Below, in pieces: positions 19,293 through 39,215 of a DNA stretch of 64,000 nt. Positions within the stretch are counted from its first letter, which is position 1. Each line of letters begins with the position of its first letter. The position numbers and the translations under genes were made by a program. This stretch comes from Luscinia megarhynchos (Eukaryota > Chordata > Aves > Passeriformes > Turdidae), in contig CM067589.1 in the NCBI GenBank assembly GCA_034336665.1, positions 1,249,720 to 1,313,719 of the forward strand, written 5' to 3'. Below the pieces are notes generated by a model that was given only the letters and a program-made list of their open reading frames with translations, was not told the origin of the DNA and did no database searches.

Positions 19293-19359
19293 AGAGCAAA
19301 AAACAGAGAAAGAAGCAAAAAAAAAAAAAAATTCCGAGTGTTTGTGTGTATTTGTGGGA

Positions 19360-20170
19360 TTGGGGAGGGGGAAAAGGGAGGGAAAATTGAGGAATTGGGA
19401 GGGAGAAAAAATAAAGGGTAAATTTAAAATTAAAATTTAAAAGGGAAGAGGAACAGAGGGAAAATTGAGGGGAAATAGGAAAATAAATCGGAAAAAAAAA
19501 GGAAATTAAAAGGGAAATGGGAGGAAGAAATTAAGAGAAGAGAGAGGGAAAAAATGGGAGGAAGAGAATAATTAATGGGAGAAATAGAAAAAATAAATTG
19601 AGGGGGAAATAAGAGAAAAAATAGAGGGGAAAATAGAAATAATGGAGGAAATAAAGGAAAACACAGAAAAAAACTTTTAAAAATGAGAACTAGAGGGGGG
19701 AAAATAAAGAGAAAATGGAATGGAGGATAAATAGGAAAATAAATAAGAACTAAAGGGGAAAAAGGAATAAAGGGAAAATAGAGGGGGAAAGAGAAATTAA
19801 GGGGAGAGCAGAGGAAAAAATCAAAATATGGGGAGAAATTAAAGGAGAAATAGAAAAGGGGAAATAAAGGGGAATAAATATATAAAATTGGGAAATGAAG
19901 AGAAAATGAATGAAGGGGAAGCAGGGAGGAGAAAAAGGAAAGGAAATTGAGGAGAAAATAAATTAAAATAGAGAAATAAAATAGGGAAATAAGGGGAAAT
20001 AGGGTGGGAAAAGGAGAAGTAAATGGGGAATAGAGAAATAAAGGGGGGATAAAGAAGGGGAATAGAGGAAAATAGATGAGTAAATGGGAAATGGAGTGGA
20101 AACGAAATAAAGTGGGAAATAGAGGGAAACAGAGGAAAAAAGGGGGGAAATAAGGGAAAAACCCCAGAGG
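19360..20170. repeat. Purine-rich tract
   Basis: About 800 bp of almost only A and G on the plus strand, with a few T (GGGGAAATAGAG, GGAAAATAAA). It lies between the IGF2BP1 poly(A) signal and the tRNA gene. No gene is visible. Confidence 0.75.
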
Positions 20171-20403
20171 AAGAAAGGCAGAAATAAGTAAAAAAAACCA
20201 AAAAAAAGTGAAAATCAGAGTGCCGAGCGCGGGGCTGTTCCAGAGGGGGGAACGGAGCGGGTTCGGGGATTTGGGGAGGATTTTAGGGCGGGGAATGTCC
20301 CGAAATTCCCGAAATTCCCAAAATGAATTCCCGCGTTCCCGGGACTATTTCCCGCGGGCGGAGGGATAGGGTGGGCGCGCGGCGCCTGCCCGGTACGCCC
20401 AGC

Positions 20404-20475
20404 GGTCCCATGGTGTAATGGTTAGCACTCTGGACTTTGAATCCAGCGATCCGAGTTCAAATCTCGGTGGGACCT
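20404..20475 (+). tRNA. tRNA-Gln (anticodon TTG)
   Basis: This 72-nt cloverleaf has the acceptor stem GGTCCCA/TGGGACC, D arm TGGTGTAATGGTTAGCA, anticodon stem CTGGA/TCCAG with loop CTTTGAA (anticodon TTG), and T arm with GTTCAAATC. It matches the vertebrate nuclear tRNA-Gln-TTG almost exactly and has no intron. The internal A box (TGGTGTAATGG) and B box (GAGTTCAAATC) are present. A pol III terminator follows. It lies between the end of IGF2BP1 and a CpG-rich CCAAT array. No second tRNA is seen nearby. Confidence 0.96.
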
Positions 20476-20483
20476 CGCGTTTC

Positions 20484-20488
20484 TTTTT
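20484..20488 (+). terminator. Pol III terminator of tRNA-Gln
   Basis: A run of five T follows eight bases after the tRNA 3' end, the standard RNA polymerase III stop. Confidence 0.75.
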
Positions 20489-20699
20489 GCCCGCAGCCGC
20501 CGCCTCAGGCCCGAGCAGCGAAGAAGAAAGGAGCGGACGGGGATGAGACTCCGCACCGGCAGCACCGGGCCCGCACCGGAGGCACCGGGCCCGCACCGGC
20601 ACCCGCCGCGCTCCATTTTGTGCGTGGGCGCCATCGCCTCACGGCGCAGGCGCGGGGAGAAGGCGGAGAATGGCAGCCGGAGGGCGCCCTCCGTGTAGC

Positions 20700-21255
20700 G
20701 CTGCTGATTGGCTGAGCCGATTGTCACTCTGGGAATCCTGCGTTTCTATTGGCTGCCCGCGCGCTTCGCCCCGCCTCCCACCGGCACCGCCCGGAGCCAT
20801 CGGGGGAGAATCGCGGTCTCTGTTTTCTACCGTTGATTGGCTGTTTGATCTGTCACTCTCACAACCTGGTATTTTTATTGGCTGAGAGCGATATTTGCAC
20901 CACCTCCTCCTTCAGCAGCGCTATACCCCCGGGGGCACGGTTCGGGGCTCCCCGATGCCCATCGCTGATTGGCTGTGCCTGCTGTCACTCCAAGAGTATC
21001 GCGATTCTATTGGCTGCAACCTCGCCTTGCACCGCCTCCCACTTCAGCAACCCGCTTCCCTTAGAGCAACTTCGCGGTCTCCATTCTCCTCGATGATTGG
21101 CTGAGCGAGCTGTCACTCCAAGAAAATCGCGTTTCTATTGGCTGCAATCCCACCTTGTACCGCCTTCTCCTGGAGCAGCTTTGTGCTTTCCATTCTCCAC
21201 GCTGATTGGCTGAGCGAGCTGTCACTCCAGCAATCTCGCATTTCTATTGGCTGGA
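20700..21255 (+). promoter_or_regulatory. Array of ten inverted CCAAT boxes in five pairs
   Basis: ATTGG occurs at 20707, 20748, 20836, 20877, 20968, 21009, 21096, 21137, 21205 and 21246. Within each of the five pairs the start-to-start spacing is exactly 41 bp; between pairs it varies (88, 91, 87, 68). Every unit reads GATTGGCTG, then TGTCACTC or close, then TATTGGCTG or close, and usually a CCGCCTCC-like GC box. NF-Y is the known ATTGG/CCAAT binder. The segment is CpG-rich and lies about 50-600 bp before an ATG with a nearby donor at 21299-21346. The spacing and motifs are seen; promoter function is inferred. Confidence 0.7.
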
Positions 21256-21298
21256 CTCCGCCTGTGTCCCGCCTCCCCCTCAGCAGCTCGGAGCCCTC

Positions 21299-21346
21299 AT
21301 GGCGGGTTCGAGCCCTCACGACGCTGATGGCGGCTCGGGCCGTGCC
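21299..21346 (+). other. Possible short first exon below the CCAAT array
   Basis: ATG at 21299 opens MAGSSPHDADGGSGRA and is followed by CCGTAAGCC, a possible donor. It sits 50 bp after the last CCAAT box, where a first exon would be expected. No matching downstream exon was recognised before the convergent GNGT2 gene, so this may belong to a non-coding transcript or be chance. Confidence 0.2.
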
Positions 21347-21609
21347 GTAAGCCGCTGTTGTTCCGGCATTGTCCCGAATCCCCTCGGCGGCGGCTTAGCC
21401 GCTTCTGACGCACGTTCCGAGCCCTTTAACGTCGATTAACGGGTCAATCCCATCAGGCCGCCGCCCGGTTCTCCGCCCGGATTAGGGGCAGCTCAGGTAG
21501 AGCCGATGGCCTCAAGGCCATGACAGGAATATTTTTTTTTAAACCTGCATAGCCTGAAATTACCTTGGAGCGGTGACCGGCAGAAGAAGCAGAACATAAA
21601 TTAATAATG

Positions 21610-22045
21610 GAGCGTTTCACATTCAGCTCCGTCAGCCCCGTCACAAAAAATCCACCGAGTCCAAAAAATGCATCAAAATCCATCCAAAAATTGGATTCTG
21701 CATTCCCAAAAAACACCAGCAAAACCATAAAAAACTCCATCAAAAATCAGGATTTGGCCCCACTGTGCGTTCAAGTTTTAAAGGAAAAATAAATAATAAA
21801 TATTGGAAGACGCAGCATTAAAAGAATAATTTCAGCTCCATCACACTGTCCGCCACAAAAAAATCACACAAAGTCCATCAAAAAATCCATCAAAAAATCC
21901 ATCCAAAAATTGGATTCTGCAGTCCCAAAAAATCCCCAGCAAAACCATAAAAAACTCCACCAAAAATCAGAATTCGGCCCCACTGTGCATCTGAATTTTA
22001 AAGGGAAAAAAATTAAAATTATTGGAAGATGGAGCATTAAAATAA
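21610..22045. repeat. Two-copy tandem duplication, ~215-220 bp
   Basis: CCAAAAATTGGATTCTGCA (21684, 21903) and GGCCCCACTGTGC (21756, 21976) recur 219-220 bp apart. The copies have diverged. No known element was recognised. 21347-21610 and 22046-22270 show no gene. Confidence 0.75.
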
Positions 22046-22269
22046 TGCATCCATCACAAGCCCATTTGGGGCTGCTCATAGATTTTATTTGCTTTTAAAT
22101 CAAATTAAAAGCGGCTTTTAATTGCTGCTGCAGCTGTGGCAAATAAAGGATGATTTAGAGAGAAAATAAATTTGAAATTCTATTTTTTTCGAGAGTATTT
22201 CCTGCAGGAAACAGAGGCTGGGGAGGTGCTGGGGGGTTTATTGAGCATCTGCAGAAAACCACCTGGGTT

Positions 22270-22640
22270 TGGGCATTTTGGGATATTTTGGGGTATTTTT
22301 GAGAGATTTTGGGGAGATTTTGGGGATATTTCAGGGGTACTTTGGGGATATTTTGGGGAGATTTTAGAGAGATTTTGGGGATATTTTTGGGATATTTTCG
22401 GGATATTTTGGGGGTACTTTGGGGGATACTTTGGGGGTATTTTGGGGATATTTTGAGGGTATTTTGGGGGTATTTTGAGGGTATTTTGGGGGTATTTTGA
22501 CGCTAATTTGGGGATAGTTTGGGGGTATTTTAGGGATATTTTGGGGCTATTTTGGGGCTATTTTGGGGATATTTTGGGTGTATTTTGGGGGTATTTTGAT
22601 GCTAATTTAGGGATAATTTTAGGGATATTTTAGGGGATAT
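22270..22640. repeat. ATATTTTGGGG minisatellite
   Basis: About 30 units of 11-12 bp (GGGGATATTTT, GGGGGTATTTT). TTTATT at 22229 (AATAAA on the minus strand) just before it is a distant candidate poly(A) signal for GNGT2. The stretch 22640-23530 beyond the array holds no recognisable gene; part may be GNGT2 3' UTR. Confidence 0.85.
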
Positions 22641-23533
22641 TTTGGGGATATTTTGGGGGTCCGGGGAGAGCAGGGAGGGCGGTTCTGGTTGCAGGGGAAA
22701 TTGGGGGACTCCCTGCTTGAGGAAAATCCGATTTTTTTCTGTCTTGTCCCGTTTTTTAGGGAGATCCAGCAGGAAAACGCTCCAGGTGGGATTTCCTGGA
22801 ATTTAAACCCGTCTGGGAGAAGAGGAATAGTGGGACCGATTTTTTTTCCCCTCAAAGACAACGCCCTGAAGGACTCCAAAATTCAAATTTCTGCTGCTTC
22901 TCTTGTGGGGTCCATGGAGCAGTTTTTGGGAGAGTTTTCCCCAAGATGAAATGGAGCTGGAATGGATTATAAAAATAAAAAAAAATTAAAAAAATTTAAA
23001 AAAATTTTTAAAAAAGGAAGCAAATAACAGCAAACTCCGATGTGCTCCGGGTTTTTTTCTCTCTGTTTAATTAGGATAAATTAGATTTACCCTTACAAAT
23101 AAATGAAATAAAATTTGGGAGCAGCCTTGCAGCGCTGTTTCCTGGGGCTTTTCCCCAGGAGGATGTTGGTGGCATCTCCCGGCTGAAATCCCGATTTGGG
23201 AAATTTGGGAATTTGGGATTTTTGGGACGAGGAGAACAAAGCCCGGACCCCCAGGCGGCTCGGGGCGCTCACAGCTCCGCCTTTCCACCATCCCCCTCTT
23301 GCTCAGGCTGCTAAAAACGCAGAACTTTTTCTTTTTTTTTTTTGTTTTTTTTTAATTTTTTCGCTCGTGGGAAAGCAAAGCTCAGCCCCGGCGGCAGCGG
23401 GGGAGGCGGGGTCGGGTTGTTTTGGGGTTTTTTTTTCTATTTTTTTCACTTCCCCCCATATTTTTTTTCTCCTTTCGCTGCCCTCTACGCGCTCTAGGGT
23501 TGGGGGGCCGGCAGTCCGGGGGGCGCACGGGGG

Positions 23534-23659
23534 TCAGCTGATGGCGCAGCCCCCTTCTCCTTGAAGGGGTTCTTGTCCTCGGGGACCCCCCTTGAGCAGC
23601 GGGTCCTCGCCCGCCATGGACTCGATGTACTCCTTGATCTCCTTGCCCGTCTTGGACAC
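23534..23659 (-). CDS. GNGT2: GNGT2 coding exon 2 with the prenylation motif
   Basis: This exon is 126 nt, from the acceptor CCCCGCAG to TGA at 23536-23534. The length equals 41 codons plus stop, as expected. The frame is disturbed between two G runs (six G where five are expected, then five where six are expected). With both corrected the end reads KEKGGCAIS, a CAAX motif for farnesylation or geranylgeranylation. Confidence 0.9.
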   Translation of the reverse strand: MSKTGKEIKEYIESMAGEDPLLKGGPRGQEPLQGEGGCAIS

Positions 23660-25431
23660 CTGCGGGGGCGGACGGAGGGGGCGGGGTGGGTGGGGCGTCC
23701 CAAATTATCTCTGGGGTGTCCTAAATTATCCCTGGGGTGTCCTAAAATAACCCTGGTGTGTCCTAAAGTACCCCTGGGCTGTGCCAAAACCATCCCTGGG
23801 GCACCCAAACCTTCCCTGGGGCGTCCCAAATTATCTCTGGGGTGTCCTAAATTATCCCTGGGGTGTCCTAAAATAACCCTGGGGTGTCCTAAAGTACCCC
23901 TGGTGTGTCCTAAAGTACCCCTAGGGTGTGCCAAAACCATCCCTGGGGCACCCAAACCTTCCCTGGGGCGTCCCAAATTATCTCTGGGGTGTCCTAAAAT
24001 AACCCTGGGGTGTCCTAAAGTACCCCTGGGCTGTGCCAAAACCATCCCTGGGACATCCCAAATTATCTCTGAGTGTGTCAAAACCATCCGTGAGGCACCC
24101 AAGCCATCCCTGGGGCGTCCCAAATTATCTCTGGGGCGTCCCAAATTATCTCTGGGGTGTCCTAAATTATCTCTGGGGTGTCCTAAAATAACCCTGGTGT
24201 GTCCTAATGTACCCCTGGGCTGTGCCAAAACCATCCCTGGGGCACCCAAACCATCCTTGAGGTGTCCCAGACCATCCCTGGGACATCCCAAATTATCCCT
24301 GGGGTGCCCCAAACCATCCTTGGGGCGTCCCAAATTATCCCTGGGGCGTCCCAAACCATCCCTGGATGTGCCAAAACCATCCCTGGGGCATCCCAGACCA
24401 TCCATGGGGCGTCCCAAATTATCTCTGAGTGTCTCAAAACCATCCCTGAGGAACCCAAACCATCCATGGGGCACCCAAACCATCCCTGGGGCATCCCAAA
24501 TTATCTCTGAGTGTGTCAAAACCATCCCTGGGGCATCCCAAATTATCCCTGGGGCGTCCTAAAATACCCCTGGGATGTGCCAAAACCATCCCTAGGGCAC
24601 CGAAAATCGTTCCTGGGGTCTCTCAAACCATCCCCAGGGGAGCGTTCACCTGGGGGCAGAGGGGAAGTGTGGGGAGCCCCTGCCTGGGTTTGGGGGTCGA
24701 TTTCGGGGTTTGGGGTACCCCTGCCTGGGTTTGGGGGTCGATTTCAGAGTTTGGGGTACCCCTGCCTGGGTTTGGGGGGTCGATTTCGGGGGTTTGGGGG
24801 GTTGATTTCAGGATTTGGGGGTGCCCCTGCCTGGGTTTGGGGGTCGATTTAGGGGTTTGGGGTTCTATTTCAGAGTTTAGGGGTCAATTTCGGGGGTTTG
24901 GGGTACCCCTGCCTGGGTTTGGGGGTCGATTTAGGGCTTTTGGGGGTTGATTTCAGAGTTTGGGGGTGGATTTCGGGGTTCTATTTCCAGAGTTTGGGGG
25001 TCGATTTAGGGGTTTGGGGGTCGATTTCGGGGGTTTGAGGGCCGATTTCAGGGTTTAGGGGGTCGATTTAGGGGTTTGGGGGTTCTATTTCAGAGTTTGG
25101 GGGGTCGATTTAGGGGGTTTGGGGGTCGATTTGGGGGTTTGGGGTTCTATTTCAGAGTTTGGGGGTCGATTTAGGGGGTTTGGGGGGTTGATTTAGGGGT
25201 TTGAGGGGCCGATTTCAGGGGTTTGGGGGGTCGATTTAGGGGTTTGGGGGTTCTATTTCAGAGTTTGGGGGTGGATTTCGGGGTCTGGGGTTCTTTCCCT
25301 CCCCGCCAGGGGCGCCCAGCAACCAGGGCCCAGCCCTTCGAGCTCACCATTTGCCGCTCGTTCTTCACCTCCTTCTTCAGCTGGTCCAGCTCCATCTTCA
25401 GCAGCTCCTTCTCCGTCATGTCCTGAGCCAT
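23534..25431 (-). CDS. GNGT2: GNGT2, cone transducin gamma subunit
   Basis: This encodes the G-protein gamma subunit of cone phototransduction (gamma-c/gamma-8), which pairs with a beta subunit and is anchored to membranes by prenylation. Two coding exons, 25348-25431 and 23534-23659, give 69 residues, the usual length of the family. Exon 1 encodes MAQDMTEKELLKMELDQLKK then EVKNERQM, the N-terminal helix. Exon 2 encodes VSKTGKEIKEYIESMAGEDP, the conserved EDKNPFKEK, and a C-terminal CAIS box with TGA. A +1 in a G run near 23590 and a -1 in a later G run near 23551 cancel. Without correction the EDKNPFKEK part reads in another frame and the CAAX box is lost. The gene is convergent with IGF2BP1 and divergent from ABI3, as in mammals. 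Its intron is almost entirely minisatellite. Confidence 0.93.
23690..24640. repeat. GGGCGTCCCAAATTATC minisatellite in the GNGT2 intron
   Basis: About 45 units of 20-22 bp alternate CCCTGGGGTGTCCTAAAATA, CCCTGGGGCGTCCCAAATT and ATCCCTGGGGCACCCAAACC. Confidence 0.9.
24680..25290. repeat. GGGGGTCGATTTAGGGGTTT minisatellite in the GNGT2 intron
   Basis: About 30 units of around 19-22 bp. Together with the preceding array it fills nearly the whole intron. Confidence 0.9.
25348..25431 (-). CDS. GNGT2: GNGT2 coding exon 1
   Basis: This exon has 28 codons, from ATG at 25431 to the donor GTGAGCT (25347 downward). The 12 nt upstream (25432-25443) follow an acceptor CCCGCAG, so a non-coding 5' exon must lie further right, probably around 25.8-25.9 kb. 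The context before ATG is GGCAGG. Confidence 0.93.
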
Positions 25432-25849
25432 CCTGCCCTGCAACTGCGGGAGCAGGAGATTTTTGGGACTGGATTCGGATTGGAACCCCCGCGGCGTTCC
25501 CCAGGGAACATCTCCCCAGTTTTCCAAGGATTTAAACACATCCCTTCATTCCCTCCAGGATTTTACAGCACTGCTCCCCCACCACTCTTCTGGAAGTTTT
25601 TGGGACAGCGAAGATGAGGCAAACCCAATTTTTTTTTTTTTTTCCCAAAAAACCCGCACGGCGCTCAAACCCCATGATGCCAGGAGCCAAAAAAAAAGTG
25701 GGGGGAGCCCAAAATCTCCCCGAAGGAGGCAGAGCACTCACCTGGGGGGGCCGGGGGGGCGCCCCTGTGTGTGCTGGGGGTGCTCAGAGCCCCATGGAGG
25801 GGAGAGCGGCTGCTGCTCCGCTCCGCTCCGCTCGCTCGGGGCTCTGCTG

Positions 25850-25950
25850 GCAGCAGATGTCTTTGCTCCCTAAGCTGATAATGGACTCAGCAGCCTAAGC
25901 CGGTCAGGTGTTGTGGGAATTAGCCCCAAAGTCGGGCTAATCGCCCTGGG
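25850..25950 (-). promoter_or_regulatory. Candidate GNGT2 promoter or 5' exon region
   Basis: This non-repetitive stretch upstream of GNGT2 contains CTAATCG at 25937 (plus strand), a core like the K50-homeodomain (OTX/CRX) site TAATC, and TGCTGAGTCC on the minus strand (25892-25883), a half-site of the large-MAF element. Both factor classes act on photoreceptor genes. The motifs are short and position alone does not prove use. Confidence 0.25.
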
Positions 25951-26049
25951 GAGGGGCCCGGGCAGGAAGGGTGGGTGGGGTCCGGCCGGGACACCTGGGG
26001 AGAGCCCCGGGCTCGGCTGCGGTGGGTGAGGGGTGGGGGGAGGATCCTG

Positions 26050-27150
26050 GGGTTTGGGAGTGACGCTGGGAGTGACCTTTGGAAGTGAGCGCTGGGAGTG
26101 ACCACTGGGAGTGACCACTGGGAGTGAATCCGGGGAGTGACCCCTGGAATGAACCCTGGGAGTGACCCCAGAACTGACCCCTGGGACCGTCCTGTCACTG
26201 GGAGTGACCCCAGGAGTGACCATGGGAGTGACCTTTGGAAGTGAGCGCTGGGATGGTACCTGGGAGTGAATCCTGGGAATGAATCCTGGGAATGAATCCT
26301 GGGAATGAACCCTGAGAGTGAATCCGGGGAGTGACCCCAGGAATGAACCCTGGGACTGACCACTGGGAGTGAATCCTGGGAGTGACCCTGGGAGAACTGA
26401 GACCCCTGGGGACTGAATCCTGTCACTGGGAATGACCCCAGGAGTGACCCCAGGAGTGACCCTGGGAGTGACCTTTGGAAGTGAGCGCTGGGATGGTACC
26501 TGGGAGTGAACCCTGGGAGTGAATCCTGGGAGTGAATCCTGGGAGTGACCCCAGGAATGAATCCTGGGACTGACCACTGGGAGTGAATCCTGGGAATGAA
26601 TCCGGGGAGTGACCCCTGGGAATGAACCCTGAGAGTGACCCCACGAATGAACCCTGGGAGTGAATCCTGAGAGTGACCCCAGGAGTGACCCCTGGGAATG
26701 ACCACTGGGAATGACCCCAGGAATGAATCCTGGGAATGACCAGTGGGAGTGAATCCTGGGAATGACGCCAGGAATAATCCCCAGGAATGACCCCAGGACT
26801 GACCCCTGGGAGTGAATCCTGAGAGTGACCCCAGGAGTGAACCCTGGGAGTGACCACTGGGAGTGACCCCTTGGGGTGATACCTGGGAGTGAATCCTGGG
26901 AATGACCCCAGGCCTGACCCCTGGGACTGTCCTGTGGGACTGACCCCTGGAATGACCCCTGGGAGTGACCCCAGGACTGACCCCTGGGACTGTCCTGTGG
27001 GACTGACCCCTGGAATGACCCCAGGAATAACCCTCAGGAACGACCCCAGGAATGACCCCAGGACTGACCTGTGGGAATGACGGCAGGAATGACCCCAGGA
27101 CTGACCCCTGGGACTGTCCTGTGGGACTGACCCCTGCAATGACCCCTGGG
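26050..27150. repeat. TGGGAGTGACCCCAGGAATGA minisatellite
   Basis: Units of 14-18 bp (GGGAGTGAATCCT, GGGAATGACCCCA) span about 1.1 kb between GNGT2 and ABI3. Confidence 0.9.
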
Positions 27151-27404
27151 GGTCACAGCCGCTTCCCCCCCGTTTGGAGCCGGCCCCGGGTGCCGGTGCC
27201 GAGGCCGTGGGGAGCAGCCCCGGAGGAAATCCATCACTTCCCTAAGCCGGGCTCAGCGCGGGCCCAGGCCGGGCTCAGGCCGGGCTCAGGACGGCCCGGC
27301 CCAGCCCCGGGGGCTCTCCTGGGGCGGAGCGGGAGCCGAGGATGGAGCGGCGGGGAAGGGGAATTTCCTGCGGGTGTGCGACTCCTGAGCCAAGGACGCG
27401 CTGT

Positions 27405-27515
27405 CCCTCTGTCCCGCTGTCCCTCTGTCCCGCTGTCCCCGCTGTCCCCTCTGTCCCCGCTGTCTCCTCTGTCCCCTCTGTCCCCTCTGTCCCCGCTGTC
27501 TCCGCTGTCCCCCCG
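27405..27515. repeat. CTGTCCCCTCTGTCCCCG repeat
   Basis: Short pyrimidine repeat in GC-rich intergenic DNA between GNGT2 and ABI3. Confidence 0.8.
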
Positions 27516-27570
27516 GCGCTCATTGGGCTCGTCCCGCTGCGCGGGGCTGTTCCCGGGCACCGGGAGCATC

Positions 27571-27697
27571 CATTCCATTCCATTCCATTCCATTCCATTC
27601 CATTCCATTCCATTCCATTCCATTCCATTCCATTCCATTCCATTCCATTCCATTCCATTCCATTCCATTCCATTCCGTTCCGTTCCGTTCCGTTCCC
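27571..27697. repeat. (CATTC)21 then (CGTTC)4 pentanucleotide microsatellite
   Basis: 21 perfect CATTC copies (27571-27675) followed by a CGTTC variant run. Perfect copies imply recent expansion. Confidence 0.97.
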
Positions 27698-27819
27698 TTT
27701 GCCTGCGCCAGCCGCGGGCAGCGGGAGCTCCGTGGGTTCCCTGTGCCTCGGCCCAAGCCCCGGATGGCGGCCGGCAGATTTGGGTGTTGGGCACAGGTGG
27801 CAGAGATGGAGGACAGGAT

Positions 27820-28315
27820 GATTCTAGGGTCAGGATGGTTCTAGGGTCAGATGGTTCTAGGGTCAGGATGGTTCTAGGGTCAGGATGGTTCTAGGGTCAG
27901 ATGGTTCTAGGGTCAGGATCCTTTTGGGGCCGGGACGATTTCAGGATCAGGATGGTTTTAGGGTTGAGATGATTTCAGGATCAGGATGATTTGGGGGCCA
28001 GGATGATTTCGGAATCAGGATCCTTTTGGGGGCAGGATGATTTGAGGATCAGGATGATTTTAGGGTCAGGATCCTTTTGGGGCCAGGATGATTTCAGGAT
28101 CAGGACGATTTCAGAATCAGGATGATTTCAGGGCCAGGACGATTTCAAGATCAGGATGATTTTGGGATCAGGATGATTTCAGGACCAGGATGATTTCAGG
28201 GCCAGGACGATTTCAGAATCAGGACGATTTCAGGACCAGGACGATTTCAGGATCAGGATGATTTCAGGGCCAGGATGATTTCAGGGCCAGGACGATTTCG
28301 GCATCAGGAGGATTT
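27820..28315. repeat. GGATGATTTCAGGATCA minisatellite, ~15-17 bp
   Basis: About 31 units upstream of the ABI3 promoter, beginning as GGATGGTTCTAGGGTCA and changing to GGATGATTTCAGGGCCA. Confidence 0.9.
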
Positions 28316-28498
28316 CGGGGTCCCTCCCGGCCCCGCAGCCCCGGTTCCCGTGACTCACATCCTCCCCGGCCCGGGCCCGGTTCCTCCCTCCCTCCCGTCC
28401 CCGCGGGCCGGGGGGCGGGGTGTCCCTGCCGGGACGGGGACACGGCGGCGCCCTCGGGCCCTGCGTCAGCGGCGGCGCTGGGAGGAAGCGGAGCCGCG

Positions 28499-38448
<9,950 letters not shown>

Positions 38449-38521
38449 GCCGGACCCGCTCCCCGCGCCGCGGCGCTTCCTTGGAATTCTCGCTTTGGCA
38501 GCGCTGGGAATGCGCAGGAAT

Positions 38522-39215
38522 TGCGGCTTTTGGAGCTGAAAATGTCAGCTTTTGGAGCCGGGAATTTCAGCTCCTGGAGACGGGAATTTCAGCTTTTGGA
38601 GCCGGGAATTTCAGCTTCTGGAGCTGAAAATTTCAGCTCTTCAAGCCGGGAATTTCGGCTTTTGGAGCTGGGAATTTCGGCTTTTGGAGCCGGGAAATCC
38701 AGCTTTTGGAGCCGGGAATTTCGGCTTTTGGAGCTGAAAATTTCGGCTTTTGGAACTGGGAATTTCAGCTCTTGGAGCCGGGAATTTCAGCTTTTGGAGC
38801 TGGAAATTTCAGCTTTTGGAGCTGGGAATTTCGGCTTTTGGAGCTGGGAATTTCGGCTTTTGGAGCTGGGAATTTCGGCTTCTGGAGCTGGGAATTTCGG
38901 CTTTTGGAGCTGGGAATTTCAGCTTTTGGATCCGGGAATTTCAGCTTTTGGAGCCGGGAATTTCGGCTTTTGGAGCTGGGAATTTCAGCTTCTGGAGCTG
39001 AAAATTTCAGCTTTTGGAGCCGGGAATTTCGGCTTTTGAAACCGGGAATTTCGGCTTTTGGAGCTGAAAATTTCAGCTTTTGGAGCTGGGAATTTCGGCT
39101 TTTGGAGCTGGGAATTTCAGCTTTTGGAGCCGGGAATTTCGGCTATTGGAGATGGGAATTTCGGCTTTTTCAGCACTGGGAATTTCAGCTTTTGGAGTCG
39201 GGAATTTCGGCTTTT
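38522..39215. repeat. 21-bp repeat GGGAATTTCGGCTTTTGGAGC (copy B)
   Basis: About 33 units begin 70 bp after the ABI3 stop, in its 3' UTR. The tail 39216-39330 matches that after copy A. 39331-40090 has no further coding sequence. TTTATT at 39528 (AATAAA on the minus strand) could end PHOSPHO1 transcripts. Confidence 0.92.

Larger units (their letters stand above)
10674..19310 (+). other. IGF2BP1: IGF2BP1 3' UTR (inferred extent)
   Basis: No other coding sequence is recognisable between the IGF2BP1 stop and an AATAAA at 19287 that is followed by a GT-rich segment (about 19338-19352). Vertebrate IGF2BP1 has a very long 3' UTR with several let-7 sites. This interval holds let-7 seed matches at 12228, 15997 and 18506. 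It also contains minisatellites at 10765-11690, 14350-14985 and 16640-18380, an A-rich stretch at 12930-13350, and otherwise unremarkable AT-rich sequence at 11700-12900, 13360-14300, 15000-16640 and 18380-19300. The boundary is inferred, not seen as a transcript. Confidence 0.6.
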
